Shown piece after piece: positions 17,442 through 27,416 of a stretch of 41,536 nucleotides of DNA; position 1 is the stretch's first letter, and each line of letters opens with the position of its first letter. The DNA is taken from assembly GCA_021324445.1 (NCBI GenBank), contig JAJPJC010000210.1:1-41536 (forward strand), in the 5' to 3' direction. The notes under the pieces are model-generated. The model had not been told where the DNA came from, ran no database searches, and saw only the letters and a list, made by a program, of their open reading frames with translations. The DNA is from Isosphaeraceae bacterium. Lineage in GTDB: Bacteria > Planctomycetota > Planctomycetia > Isosphaerales > Isosphaeraceae. The position numbers and the translations under genes were made by a program.

Positions 17442-17515
17442 GGCGCCGCTCGACATTCGTCATGATCCTCCTGAGGCTTTGCGCTCGGAAATGCGCCTGT
17501 CAGGAGGAGGTCCTC

Positions 17516-18925
<1,410 letters not shown>

Positions 18926-18928
18926 TTC

Positions 18929-19138
18929 TTCACCGCGGAGAAATGCATGGGGACAACGCTGCTGACCTGGGCCATTCTGCTGCTGGTGGAGACGACTGGT
19001 CTGCTCCCCAAAAATCGCGCGGGGGAGACCTGGGCTGGGTGGGCCGGCCCGGCGCCGGGGCCGTTCGGTGGGACGCTGACTGACTCGCCGACGGACAATT
19101 TTCTCCTCGGTGTCTTCCGCTGCGGTCTCTGCGGTGAA
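18929..19138. repeat. ~210-bp segment bounded by short inverted repeats
   Basis: TTCACCGC (18929-18936, continuing ggagaa) and GCGGTGAA (19131-19138, preceded by gcggtctct) are inverted ends. Read on the minus strand the right end is 'ttcaccgcagagaccgcag', a sequence type widely scattered in planctomycete intergenic regions. The inside is without convincing coding potential. It abuts the asnS stop and the 5' break point of the DUF4058-like remnant, so it may mark an insertion. Confidence 0.45.
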
Positions 19139-19624
19139 TCCGTCCCCTCCCTCTCGGCGGTGCGACGGGTGGTCCAAAGGTGGTGGTCGCCCAGGAGTGT
19201 CGTCGTCGTAATCCTCTCCCCCGGCAACAAAGCGAGCACCAGCGCACTGCGCAGGTTCGTTGTGAAGTCCTCGGATTTGATCATGCAGGAGATTCACTTG
19301 CTGGTGATCGACCGGTTCCCGCCCGGCAAGCGCGATCCCCAGAGCATCCCCAAGGCGATGTGGGATCAGATCAAGGAAGACGATTTCGAGTTGCCCGCCA
19401 GCAAGCCGTTGACGCTCGCCTCGTCCGACGCGGGACCGCCCCCGGTGGCCTGGATCGATCCAATCGCTACGGACGACGCGCTCCCTGACCTGCCGCTGTT
19501 CCTCAAGCCAGAGTTCGATGTCCCCGCGCCACTGGAGACCACTTACCAGGAGACATGGAGTCGTTTTCCGGCACCGATGAAGAGGCTGCTGGAGCCGCCG
19601 GCCGGGAATCCGCGCGCCAGCTGA
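19139..19624 (+). pseudogene. C-terminal remnant of a DUF4058-like protein
   Basis: The frame gives 'VVVVILSPGNKASTSALRRF', 'MQEIHLLVIDRFPPGKRDPQ', 'WDQIKEDDFELPASKPLTLA' and 'LPDLPLFLKPEFDVPAPLET'. I recognise these as the C-terminal half of the planctomycete/cyanobacterial proteins usually labelled DUF4058 (they often begin 'MPIHDW'). The N-terminal ~120 residues are missing and replaced by the repeat-bounded segment upstream. An internal ATG at about 19283 could start a ~113-residue product but has no good ribosome-binding site. Function of the intact family is unknown. Confidence 0.6.
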
Positions 19625-19656
19625 TGCCGAGGATTCCCGGGGTTGGCCTTCTGCAA

Positions 19657-20946
19657 TCAGGGTCCAGTCCGCACCGACTCCGCGCCCTGGAGGTCGATAA
19701 CCAACCGGCGGATGCGATGGTCCTTGACGTCGACCACCGTGAAGTCGACGCCGTCGACGCGGAAGCCTTCCCCGGGTTCGGGGACGCGGCCGAGGGTGTG
19801 GAAGGCCAGGCCGCCGACCGTGAGGTACTCGCCGTTGGTCGGCAGGTGCAGACCCAGCCGGTCGTTGAGCTCTTCGACCGGCAGGGTCGCGTCGACCTCG
19901 TAGCGCGACTCCCCCACCTCGCGGATCGGATCGGCCGGTGTGGGAATATCGTGCTCGTCGTCGATCGTGCCGACGAGCTGCTCAAGCAGGTCTTCGAGCG
20001 TCACCAGGCCCGCCACGCCGCCGTACTCGTCGAGCACGATCGCGATCTGCCGGCGCTGGCTGCGCAGCTCCTCGAGCAGCTCGAAGGCGTTCTTGGTCTC
20101 CGGCACGAAGAAGGCCGGCCGCACCAGCCGGCGCGGGCTGACCTGCTCCGGGTCCTCGACTTCGGTCATGCCGGCAAACAAGTCCTTGACGTAGAGGATC
20201 CCCACGATGTCGTCGTGATTGGCGCCGTAGATCGGCACCCGGCTGAGCCCGGACCGGCGGAAGGTGGCGGCCGCTTCCAGGGCGGTGACCGTCGCGGGCA
20301 GGGAGACGATCAACGGCCGCGGGGTCATGAGCGCGGCGACATCGGTGCGGGTCAGCTCCACGGCATGCTGGAGCAGCGCGCGGGCGGGTTCCGGTAACGG
20401 GGGCTCGTCGTCTTCCGGCACGGGCTCCTCGGTCGGGATCTCGACCTCGACGCTCGTCGGGCGCGGGACCTCGGCCAGGCCCGCGATCCACTCGACGAGC
20501 CGCTCCACCTGACGCAAGCCGAAGGTCAGGGGCCAGGCGACGGCGCGGATCGGACCCGACGCCGGCCAGGTCGCGTCGAGGATCGGTTCGGCGAAGACCT
20601 TGCCGATCACGCCGGAGACGACATAACCCAGCAGCCCGATCGCCAGCACGGGAGGAATCACCCATTCGAGCCCGGGTGGTGATCCCAACTGGCCGATGAC
20701 CACTCCCACCAGCGCGGCCAGGAACAAGCCGGTCACCATCGCCAGCGCCTCGGCCGCCCGCTCGGTCCGCTGATCGAGCCGCGCCACCTCCTCGGCCCGG
20801 TCGCGGCGGCCTCGCGCCGCGCAGCGCTCCTCCAGCCGGCTGGGCGAGTAGGACCGCAGCGCCTTCGTCAAGGCGATCGCAAACAGGTGCAACGCCACGA
20901 CCGGAACGCCCACCACGAGCATCCCGGCCACGCTCCAGGCGATCAC
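19657..20946 (-). CDS. corC: CorC/HlyC (CNNM-type) CBS-domain membrane protein
   Basis: This 429-residue protein has an N-terminal DUF21/CNNM membrane domain ('[20 protein letters not shown]', '[20 protein letters not shown]' and a third helix). A paired CBS module follows ('[20 protein letters not shown]', '[20 protein letters not shown]', '[20 protein letters not shown]'), then the C-terminal transporter-associated domain ('[20 protein letters not shown]'). The family is linked to Mg2+/Co2+ resistance and efflux. The start is a GTG overlapping the ybeY stop (GTGA), so the two are translationally coupled. The ybeY-corC order is widely conserved among bacteria. Confidence 0.93.
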   Translation of the reverse strand: MIAWSVAGMLVVGVPVVALHLFAIALTKALRSYSPSRLEERCAARGRRDRAEEVARLDQRTERAAEALAMVTGLFLAALVGVVIGQLGSPPGLEWVIPPVLAIGLLGYVVSGVIGKVFAEPILDATWPASGPIRAVAWPLTFGLRQVERLVEWIAGLAEVPRPTSVEVEIPTEEPVPEDDEPPLPEPARALLQHAVELTRTDVAALMTPRPLIVSLPATVTALEAAATFRRSGLSRVPIYGANHDDIVGILYVKDLFAGMTEVEDPEQVSPRRLVRPAFFVPETKNAFELLEELRSQRRQIAIVLDEYGGVAGLVTLEDLLEQLVGTIDDEHDIPTPADPIREVGESRYEVDATLPVEELNDRLGLHLPTNGEYLTVGGLAFHTLGRVPEPGEGFRVDGVDFTVVDVKDHRIRRLVIDLQGAESVRTGP

Positions 20947-21482
20947 GGAAGGATCTCCGATGGTTCAGGATGCGTCCGCCTGGCTGGAGGGACGGCGGTG
21001 CCGCCTGGCAAGACTCCGGCGGCCAGGTTGGGCCCGACCCGGTGGAACGGGTTGGGGATCCCGAGGTCGGCCAGGACCTCTTCCTCCCGCCGCCGCATCC
21101 GGCCGGCGTCCGGCTCGGCGCGGTCATCGTAGCCGCAGAGGTGCAGCAGGCCATGCACGAGGTAGAGTGCCAGCTCGTGGGCCGGTTCCACGCCAATCTC
21201 CACGGCGGTCGTGAGGGCCATCTCCGCGGAGACGACCAGCTCTCCGGCCAGGTCCGGATCATCGGGATGCGAGAGCGGGAAGCTGATTACGTCCGTGGGC
21301 CAGTCGTGGCCGAGGTGAGCCCGGTTGAGGGCCTGGATCGTCGCCTGATCGACCAGCGCGATCGAGATCGATCCGCGCCGGTATCCCTCACGGTCGAGCA
21401 CCCGCCGCACCAGCCCGGCCAGCTTCTCCCGATCGACCCGCAGGTGATTCTGCGTGTCGCTGATCTCCACCTCGATCTCCAC
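20943..21482 (-). CDS. ybeY: Endoribonuclease YbeY (rRNA maturation factor)
   Basis: This 179-residue protein has 'NRAHLGHDWPTDVISFPLSH', 'GELVVSAEMA' and the metal-site motif 'LVHGLLHLCGYDD'. YbeY is a single-strand endoribonuclease in 16S rRNA 3'-end processing and ribosome quality control. The usual motif is HGxLHLxGYDH; here the third ligand position (residue 120) is Asp. The GTG start is supported by AGGAG five bases upstream. A ~35-residue C-terminal tail after 'NPFHRVGP' is extra. It follows pgpH and overlaps corC, matching the common phoH-pgpH-ybeY-corC cluster. Confidence 0.93.
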   Translation of the reverse strand: MEIEVEISDTQNHLRVDREKLAGLVRRVLDREGYRRGSISIALVDQATIQALNRAHLGHDWPTDVISFPLSHPDDPDLAGELVVSAEMALTTAVEIGVEPAHELALYLVHGLLHLCGYDDRAEPDAGRMRRREEEVLADLGIPNPFHRVGPNLAAGVLPGGTAVPPARRTHPEPSEILP

Positions 21483-21520
21483 GGCGTCTCCTCATGACCC
21501 CGGCACGAAAGCCGCTCCCG

Positions 21521-21579
21521 TCGTAGGTCAGGCTTGAGCCTGACGTTCCGATCCTGTCAGGCTCAAGCCTGACCTACGA
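21521..21579. repeat. Perfect 24-bp-armed hairpin (GTAGGTCAGGCTT family)
   Basis: Arms 21521-21544 (TCGTAGGTCAGGCTTGAGCC...) and 21556-21579 are exact reverse complements, with an 11-base loop gttccgatcct. It sits in the 106-bp space between pgpH and ybeY. Variants lie at 24006-24029 and 29714-29762; the last also has a ctccgatcc loop. This is the clearest member of a REP-like family in the window. In an operon such a hairpin usually stabilises the upstream mRNA or lowers downstream expression. Confidence 0.88.
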
Positions 21580-21588
21580 GAGCACGCC

Positions 21589-23832
21589 TCATGCCGTTCT
21601 ATGCTCGGGGTACTTCACGCGGCCATGGTAGATGCCGATCAGCGACTTGATCAGGCTCTCGCGGATCTCGGCGATCTCGCGGAGCGTCAAGCCGCACTCA
21701 TCGAACTGGCCGTCGCGGAGCCGCTTGTCGACCAGGTCGCTGACCAGGCCCTCCAGCCGGGCCGGAGTGGGGTCGGACAAGGTGCGGCTGGCGCTCTCGA
21801 CGGCGTCGGCAACCATCAAGATGGCCGCCTCCTTGGTCTGGGGCTTGGGACCCGGATAGCGGAAGGCGCTCTCCGGCACCGTGGCGGCGTCGGGATTGGC
21901 GCCGTTGCGCCGGTTGGCCTCGTAGTAGAAGTACTCGACCAGCGTCGTGCCGTGATGCTGCTCGATCAGGTCGAGGATCGGCTCGGGCAGGTGGTGCTGC
22001 CGGCCGAGGTCAACGCCGTCCTTGACATGCCCGATGATGATCAGCGTGCTCATCGCCGGCGCGAGCTTGGCATGCCGGTTGATCGAACCGACCTGGTTCT
22101 CGACGAAGTAGTGGGGCTTGAGCATCTTGCCGATGTCGTGGAAATAGGCGCCGATGCGGACCAGCAGCGAGTCGGCGCCGACGCGCTCGGCGGCGCTCTC
22201 GGCGATGGCGCCGACGGTGATCGAGTGGTTGTGCGTCCCCGGCGCGCGGCGGACCAGCTCCTGGAGCAAGGGATGGGTGTTGTCACCCAGCTCCAGCAGG
22301 CTGATGCCCGTGACGATCCCCAGCGCGCCTTCCAGGAACGGCAGGCTTCCGCCCAGGAAGAAGCCGGCCATCAGGCCCCAGCCGGCGCGCCAGAAGCCGT
22401 CGCTGCGGACCAGCTCGATCGGCTGACCCAGCCACAGGCCCGTCGCCCAGGTCATGAGGAAGTAGGTCAGCGCCGCGGTGGCCCCGACCTTGATCAGCTT
22501 GGTGCGGGTGCGGACCTCGGTGAGGGTCAAGACCCCGGCCGCAGTGCCCCCCATCACGACCAGGAAGTGGGGGATATCCGTCCCCAGCGCCACGCAGGTC
22601 AACAGCGCCAGGGCGAAGGTGATCATAAGAGCAAAATTGGGGTTGGAGGCAATCGCGACGATCATGGCGGCGATGGCGACCGGGACCAGCTCGGCGTCCC
22701 AGGTCTGCATCCCCAGGACGCGCACCAGGCCCAGCGCCAGGACGACCAGGCCGCAGACCATGGCAATCCGGCGCGGCTCGTGGACGAACCGGACCTCGTG
22801 CCTCCAGACGTAATACCCGGTCAGGACGTAGAGGGCGATGACCAGGCCGAGGATGCCCAGGGCGCGGCGGGCGCGCTGGCCGAAGCTCAGCGCGGCGACC
22901 GCCGCGTCATGCTCGAGCCGGAGCAGGATGAGCTGCTCCTCGCCGATGGTCTGGCCCTGCTCGACGAGGACTTCGCCCCGGGTGTAGGTGTCGAAATGGT
23001 CCGGGACGCGCCGCCGCGCCTGCTCCCGCAGCGCGGCGGTCGCCTCGGCCTCGAAGGTGAGTGTCGGCGCCCCATCGAGTCGATCGGCGATCAGACTGAA
23101 GAGGACCGGGCCGATCCGCGGCGAGGTGAAGCTCGCGCAGAACTCCTGGTAGACTGGCCCGTCCCGCCGGACCATTCGCTCGGGGACGACGCGGTCGCGG
23201 GGGACCGCGCGGGCGTTCGACGGCGGCTCGCCCCGCTGTCGAATGGACAGCATCCGGCTCGATTCCTCGTTGGGTGGCAAGGTATCGGGACCGAGCACAC
23301 CGTCGCGGATCAGCGACCGGAACGCCGCCGCGATCTGGGCGTGGAGCGTCTCCCGGCGTTCGGGCGTGTCGGTCGCGGTCTTGAGGTCGAGGAAGCCCTC
23401 GGGCCGGAGCTGCCAGGCCGCGCGGATGGAGTCCTTGATGTCTTCGAACCGGGGCGACCGGGCCACGGTGACCGTCAGGTCGTCGAGCCGCTCGGCCAGC
23501 TCGCGGAGCGGCGCCGGGTCGTTGACCAAAAGCGGCGGGACCGAGTCAGCGGCGGCCTGCCGCTCGTTGCTCGTCTTGGTCTGGTTGCGGATGCGGAACT
23601 CCGCCACGTTGACCCGCAGCTCGCGCTCGGGACGCTCGCCGATCCGGTAGCGAAACGGCGGCCCGGAACCGTGGATGATCGCCGTGGTAGCCAGCAGCGA
23701 CGCGGCCACCACGGCCAGGGCCGCGGCACGGGTGCGCTGGCGGGCCTGGCGATCCTGCTTCAAGGAGACGGTGGCGGCCGAGGGCCGCAGGTTGGCCCGC
23801 GAGAGCTTCGGACGCCGTTTGCCTATACTCAT
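21589..23832 (-). CDS. pgpH: PgpH-type 7TM-HD phosphodiesterase (c-di-AMP hydrolase family)
   Basis: This 747-residue protein has a TM anchor near residues 40-60, an extracytoplasmic 7TMR-HDED domain of about 270 residues, and a run of about seven TM helices ('ALGILGLVIALYVLTGYYVW', 'IAMVCGLVVLALGLVRVLGM', 'ALTYFLMTWATGLWLGQPIE', etc.). The cytoplasmic HD domain reads 'GTHNHSITVGAIAESAAERV', 'VRIGAYFHDIGKMLKPHYFV' and 'IIGHVKDGVDLGRQHHLPEP', with the HD dyad intact. Characterised relatives (Listeria PgpH) hydrolyse c-di-AMP; the same activity is inferred here. The start ATG at 23830-23832 gives a basic N-terminus. The ribosome-binding site is weak. Confidence 0.93.
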   Translation of the reverse strand: MSIGKRRPKLSRANLRPSAATVSLKQDRQARQRTRAAALAVVAASLLATTAIIHGSGPPFRYRIGERPERELRVNVAEFRIRNQTKTSNERQAAADSVPPLLVNDPAPLRELAERLDDLTVTVARSPRFEDIKDSIRAAWQLRPEGFLDLKTATDTPERRETLHAQIAAAFRSLIRDGVLGPDTLPPNEESSRMLSIRQRGEPPSNARAVPRDRVVPERMVRRDGPVYQEFCASFTSPRIGPVLFSLIADRLDGAPTLTFEAEATAALREQARRRVPDHFDTYTRGEVLVEQGQTIGEEQLILLRLEHDAAVAALSFGQRARRALGILGLVIALYVLTGYYVWRHEVRFVHEPRRIAMVCGLVVLALGLVRVLGMQTWDAELVPVAIAAMIVAIASNPNFALMITFALALLTCVALGTDIPHFLVVMGGTAAGVLTLTEVRTRTKLIKVGATAALTYFLMTWATGLWLGQPIELVRSDGFWRAGWGLMAGFFLGGSLPFLEGALGIVTGISLLELGDNTHPLLQELVRRAPGTHNHSITVGAIAESAAERVGADSLLVRIGAYFHDIGKMLKPHYFVENQVGSINRHAKLAPAMSTLIIIGHVKDGVDLGRQHHLPEPILDLIEQHHGTTLVEYFYYEANRRNGANPDAATVPESAFRYPGPKPQTKEAAILMVADAVESASRTLSDPTPARLEGLVSDLVDKRLRDGQFDECGLTLREIAEIRESLIKSLIGIYHGRVKYPEHRTA

Positions 23833-23954
23833 GGCCTACACTCGAGGCGGCGTGGTTGAGGAAGATCCTCGTCCCACGCAGGAGTGTGTCGAGGCGACAC
23901 AGCCTCGACTCGGTGGTCAGGCCCGATCCGGGACCCGCCACGACGCCTCACTCC

Positions 23955-24074
23955 GAGGCGGTCGTACTCGCAGTCACGGGCACCGCGAGGTCAACTCCAC
24001 GAGGACATCAGGCGGAAAGCCTGACCTACGAGGACGTCGTATCCGCGGTCACGGCCACCGCGAGATCGACCACC
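23955..24074. repeat. Tandem near-duplication of the phoH 3' end with a REP hairpin between copies
   Basis: Copies 23955-23999 and 24030-24074 are about three-quarters identical at a 75-base offset. On the minus strand the phoH end reads 'VVDLAVAVTADTTSS-stop' and the downstream copy 'GVDLAVPVTASTTASE-stop'. Between them lies a GTCAGGC-tttcc-GCCTGAT hairpin bracketed by 8-bp direct repeats, ACGAGGAC (23999-24006 and 24028-24035). This looks like insertion of a small element that split and duplicated the end of the gene. Confidence 0.65.
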
Positions 24075-25090
24075 GGGGCATCCGCCGGTTCGGACCCTGC
24101 CGGAGCCGGCGCGCGGCCCCCCTCGCCACGATCCCGACCGTCGCGTTCCAGGCCGGGCTCGCTGGCTTCGTAGGCATTGACAATGGCCTGCACCAGCGGA
24201 TGGCGGACGATGTCCGACCGGTCCAGCAGCACCGTCGCCACGCCGGCAATCCGCCCCAGCCGCTCGACGGCGTCAGCCAGCCCGCTACGGGTCCCCACGG
24301 GCAGGTCCACCTGCGTGATATCGCCGGTGACGACGATCCGCGCGTTCTGACCCATCCGGGTCAGGAACATCTTCATCTGGGGCACGGTCGCGTTCTGCCC
24401 CTCGTCCAGGATGATGACCGCATCGTTGAGCGTCCGCCCGCGCATGTACGCCAGGGGCGCGATCTCGATCAGGTCGTTATCCATGTACCGCCGGATCTGG
24501 TCGTAGTCCATCAGGTCGTGGAGGGCGTCGAGCAACGGCCGGAGGTACGGGTTGATCTTCGCCTCGAGGTCCCCCGGCAAGAACCCGAGATGCTCCCCGG
24601 CCTCGACGGCCGGACGGACCAGCACAATCTTCTTGATCCGGCCCCGGCGGAGCAGCGAGACCGCCATCGCCACGGCCAGGTAGGTCTTCCCCGTTCCGGC
24701 CGGCCCCGTACAGAATACTAGCTCGTTCTGAAGCAAGGCACGGATATACCGGGCCTGCCCCTCGGAGCGCGGTCGAACCGATCGGTTTCCTTCCCGGATC
24801 TCGATCCCGCCCGGCTGATCCGTCTCCTGGGCGTGCAGCGTCAGGTCGATCAGCTCGATGACGTCGCTGGAGGAGATCGTCTTCCGCACCCGGTAGATCG
24901 AGCGCAAACCCTCAAAGATCCGACGCGCCTGCTCGATCCGATCAGAGTCGCCCTCGATCCGGACCTCGCCGTGCCTGGCCAGCACCTTCACTCCCACCGC
25001 GTCCCGAATCTGCCTGAGGTATTGGTCGCGACTGCCGAAGACAGCCAGCTCTTCAGCATGACCCTCCAGACTGATGGTAACTTCCGGCAT
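24026..25090 (-). CDS. phoH: PhoH family P-loop ATPase
   Basis: This ~354-residue protein starts at the ATG at 25088-25090 ('MPEVTISLEGHAEELAVFGS') with AGGGGAGG just upstream. An N-terminal KH-like segment ('GVKVLARHGEVRIEGDSDRI') precedes the ATPase. Walker A is 'GPAGTGKT' and the Walker B region is 'DAVIILDEGQNATVPQMKMF' (DEGQN where most relatives have DEAQN). Sensor 'VVTGDITQVDLP' is also typical. PhoH proteins are linked to RNA metabolism and cluster with ybeY. A ~35-residue Ala/Pro/Asp-rich tail ends at a TAG supplied by an adjacent palindromic repeat. Confidence 0.95.
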   Translation of the reverse strand: MPEVTISLEGHAEELAVFGSRDQYLRQIRDAVGVKVLARHGEVRIEGDSDRIEQARRIFEGLRSIYRVRKTISSSDVIELIDLTLHAQETDQPGGIEIREGNRSVRPRSEGQARYIRALLQNELVFCTGPAGTGKTYLAVAMAVSLLRRGRIKKIVLVRPAVEAGEHLGFLPGDLEAKINPYLRPLLDALHDLMDYDQIRRYMDNDLIEIAPLAYMRGRTLNDAVIILDEGQNATVPQMKMFLTRMGQNARIVVTGDITQVDLPVGTRSGLADAVERLGRIAGVATVLLDRSDIVRHPLVQAIVNAYEASEPGLERDGRDRGEGGRAPAPAGSEPADAPVVDLAVAVTADTTSS

Positions 25091-25278
25091 GCCTCCCCTT
25101 TCGCCGGCCTTCGTGGGAGCAGAAGCCCGCGACGTCGTCGCGGCCGCCCGGAACATCCCCCACCCGGATCAGGCCGGCTCGTACGTCGGATATTATGGAA
25201 CCGATTCCCCAGAAATTGCAACATGGCCTTCCAACTCGACAAAGGCGAATCCCGCCGAACCAAGCTGAACAACCCCAG

Positions 25279-25351
25279 TGTTCGGTTTTCACCGTTCAGC
25301 GTTCAGAGAAGACCCACGCGGGGGCGAACGCCCAGGCTGACCACCGAACAC
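25279..25351. repeat. Weak inverted repeat between cdsA and phoH
   Basis: GTGTTCGG (25279-25286) mirrors CCGAACAC (25344-25351), and ttttcaccgttcagcgttcag versus ctgac...ggaaactgaac flank in the same style. It occupies part of the 285-bp gap between cdsA and phoH, which has no other feature I can support. Confidence 0.35.
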
Positions 25352-25375
25352 CGGAAACTGAACTCTCATAAGGAC

Positions 25376-26287
25376 TTAAGGTCCCAGCCAGAGCCAAAGG
25401 GCGTAGGCGACGGGACCTGCGAAGATCAGGGAATCGAGGACGTCGAGGACGCCGCCGAAGCCCGGGACGACCTGGGAGGCATCCTTGCGCTCGCAGTCGC
25501 GCTTGATCATGGACTCCATCAAGTCGCCGAGCTGGGCGACGGCGGCCACGACCAGGCCATAGATGGCCGCGCTGCGGCCGTCGAGAGTCGGGACGTGGAG
25601 CCAGGTCCGGGCGATCGCCGCGATCAGCAGCGCGGCCGCCAGGCCGAAGGCCAGACCGCCCAGGGCCCCCTCGATCGTCTTGTGCGGGCTCAGCTCCGGC
25701 CAGAGCTTGTGGCGGCCGGCGAGCCGGCCGAGCGTATACGCTCCGGTGTCGGCCCCCTTGGCGGTCGCGACCAGGAAGACCAGCGCGAGGATGCCCTGGA
25801 GGTGTCCCTCGAACCAGCGCATCTGGAGCGTGAAGCTGCCCAGCAAGCCGACGTAGGCGACCGCCAGCACGGTCCCGGAAATCTTGGCCATGGTCAGTCC
25901 GGGCTTGGAGAACTGGATGCTCTGCACGACGAAACTGGTCATCACCACCGCCACGAAGACCAGGAACGGCCAGGCCAGCACGTGGAGCGGTCGCGCCGGA
26001 TCGTAGACCAGTGCCGAGACCCCCAGCGCGGGCCCCGATTCGCCGCTGAGGTGCGGCGCCCAGTTGGCCACCAGGATCGCCATCACGCCACCAATCACGG
26101 AATTCGCCGACGGCCGCGCGCTGGTCGCCGCCAGCAGGCCGTTGAGCTCCAGCGCCGCGGCGACCAGTGCCGACCCGGATAAGACGAACCAGAGGGGGTA
26201 CCAGGGCGCGAACCATTCATCCACCCAGAGCGACAGCAACAATCCAGCCACCATCAAGAGGCCGAACAGGAGTCGAGTCGAGAGCAT
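25376..26287 (-). CDS. cdsA: Phosphatidate cytidylyltransferase
   Basis: This 303-residue integral membrane enzyme makes CDP-diacylglycerol from phosphatidate and CTP, the branch point of phospholipid synthesis. Eight hydrophobic segments are visible, and the C-terminus carries the CDP-DAG synthase signature: 'GDLMESMIKRDCERKDASQV' then 'VPGFGGVLDVLDSLIFAGPV' (usual form S-x(2)-KR-x(3)-KD-x(5)-PGHGG-x(2)-DR-x-D). Note Phe for His and Val-Leu for Asp-Arg in the second half. 'PHKTIEGALGG' is also typical. The ATG at 26285-26287 is preceded by AGGTG. The uppS gene that often accompanies cdsA is not present. Confidence 0.92.
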   Translation of the reverse strand: MLSTRLLFGLLMVAGLLLSLWVDEWFAPWYPLWFVLSGSALVAAALELNGLLAATSARPSANSVIGGVMAILVANWAPHLSGESGPALGVSALVYDPARPLHVLAWPFLVFVAVVMTSFVVQSIQFSKPGLTMAKISGTVLAVAYVGLLGSFTLQMRWFEGHLQGILALVFLVATAKGADTGAYTLGRLAGRHKLWPELSPHKTIEGALGGLAFGLAAALLIAAIARTWLHVPTLDGRSAAIYGLVVAAVAQLGDLMESMIKRDCERKDASQVVPGFGGVLDVLDSLIFAGPVAYALWLWLGP

Positions 26288-26324
26288 GAGTCACCTGGCT
26301 CATGTTGGAAAGGTGGTGGCGTCC

Positions 26325-26356
26325 GGTTGGGCGCGGGTCTCCCGACCTGCGTAACC
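26325..26356. repeat. Second copy of the GCGGGTCTCC palindromic repeat
   Basis: GGTT-gggc-GCGGGTC-tccc-GACCTGC-gt-AACC folds into a hairpin and matches the element at 7381-7400. It lies about 40 bp upstream of the cdsA start. The rest of the 627-bp gap to 26914 (26357-26859) has lower GC than its surroundings in places. It contains no open frame with recognisable protein character. Confidence 0.55.
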
Positions 26357-26859
26357 AACAATCGTGAGACCATCCCCAGAGATTGAGGTGGCGGAACAAG
26401 GGAAGGAAGCCCTTACCGGTCTTTGAGTCGAGGTCCCTCTGAGAATAGGTCCCCGAACGGCATGCCATGCACACATCCCGCCATTTTCACGGGGTGCGGT
26501 GCTGCCATGCGGCATGACAGTTCGTTCCATCGTTTTTGGGGTGCGGGTGCCTGGCGAGGGACTAGTCATTGCATGCACCACTACCTCGAATTGTGAAGAT
26601 TGCGTGAAGAACTGGGTTCGATCGGCCAGTTTTGCGCATGCCAACCTCACCGGCTTTTCATGGGTGCATGAGAGTTATCGTGCGTAATGAGGCTAGTCCT
26701 GCGAGCGGCGCGGCCGTGTCTCATTCTATGCGTCCCCCAGAGTGGCTTGGTGCGGGAATATCGGCGGGGCTGATCGGTCCCCCTGGCCCAGGATGCAGCG
26801 CACAGAAGGTGATACATCCCAACGCGGCAGAGCCGCAACCAAAGAGGATAAGCAAAGAC

Positions 26860-26914
26860 GGCGTCCTCCTGTCACAATGGGGTTTGCAGAGATGCCAACC
26901 CCCAGGAGGACGCC
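26860..26914 (+). promoter_or_regulatory. Hairpin sequestering the ribosome-binding site of the following gene
   Basis: GGCGTCCTCCTG (26860-26871) is the exact reverse complement of CAGGAGGACGCC (26903-26914). The second arm contains the AGGAGG Shine-Dalgarno and ends one base before the ATG at 26915. Folding hides the ribosome-binding site. Such structures are known to block transposase translation from read-through transcripts (IS10 is the classic case). The left arm could also mark the element's left end. Confidence 0.7.
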
Positions 26915-27367
26915 ATGAAGACGCTGTCGCGTTTCGTCGCCAAGTTTACCAGCTTGATCGTCCCCGTGCTCGCCTGCTTTGACCGGGTCCTCTTCAAGGG
27001 TCACCTCCCCATCGCCAATGGGCCGGCCCTCGGAGGCTTCGTCGACCACGTCCTCAAGATCCGCCGGTGCGAATTCCTGACCTTCGCTGAGGAACAATCC
27101 GAAACCCTGGTCGACCACGCCAAGCGCCTCGCCGAGCAGGCCGGCGTTGCGTACCAGTTCCTCAAGGGGTTCCATCGCAAGGACAAGCTCGTCGACGCGA
27201 TCTTGCGCGGGCGGCCCGACCTCGTCGAGGGCCTGGTCTGCGTCTTCTGCTGCAGGGAATGCTGTCCCAGCTTCAGGCTGGTCTCCGGCGAGGGCCGCCC
27301 GCGCCTGGTCAGTGCGCGGCGGCAGCAACGCGCCTTGTACCGCTCCTTTCGCGGAACAGACGTATAG
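26915..27367 (+). pseudogene. 5' part of a multi-copy transposase-like protein, truncated
   Basis: The 150-residue frame begins 'MKTLSRFVAKFTSLIVPVLA' and 'CFDRVLFKGHLPIANGPAL', and ends 'CCPSFRLVSGEGRPRLVSAR' plus about 15 residues. I recall full-length relatives of more than 400 residues with the same opening in many planctomycetes and proteobacteria, which suggests a mobile element, but I cannot name an IS family with confidence. Here the frame stops just after the conserved 'RQQRALY' region, where a 50-bp AT-rich stretch and then an IS1634-type remnant begin. It was probably cut by that insertion or by deletion. Confidence 0.6.
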
Positions 27368-27416
27368 ATTACAATTAATTATTTGATTTAATATATATTT
27401 GATTGATTAGAATATC
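27361..27416. other. AT-rich scar between two mobile-element remnants
   Basis: About 55 bases consist almost only of A and T (attacaattaattatttgat and onward) in a roughly 67% GC setting. They lie between the end of the truncated transposase-like gene and the stop codon of the IS1634-like gene. This may be an IS end or the junction of the two elements. I could not find matching terminal repeats on the other side. Confidence 0.5.

Noticed and set aside
16931..17515. A long N-terminal extension of asnS through the upstream hairpin.
   Set aside because: The ATG at 17516 has an excellent AGGAGG and begins at the usual AsnS N-terminus; the extension overlaps another gene and a repeat.
21601..23859. 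A 752-codon plus-strand frame across pgpH.
   Set aside because: It is an antisense shadow of the conserved HD phosphodiesterase, with no recognisable domains.
26288..26914. Possible genes in the 627-bp gap upstream of the transposase-like gene (frames of 85-116 codons on both strands).
   Set aside because: None has a ribosome-binding site plus recognisable or protein-like sequence.
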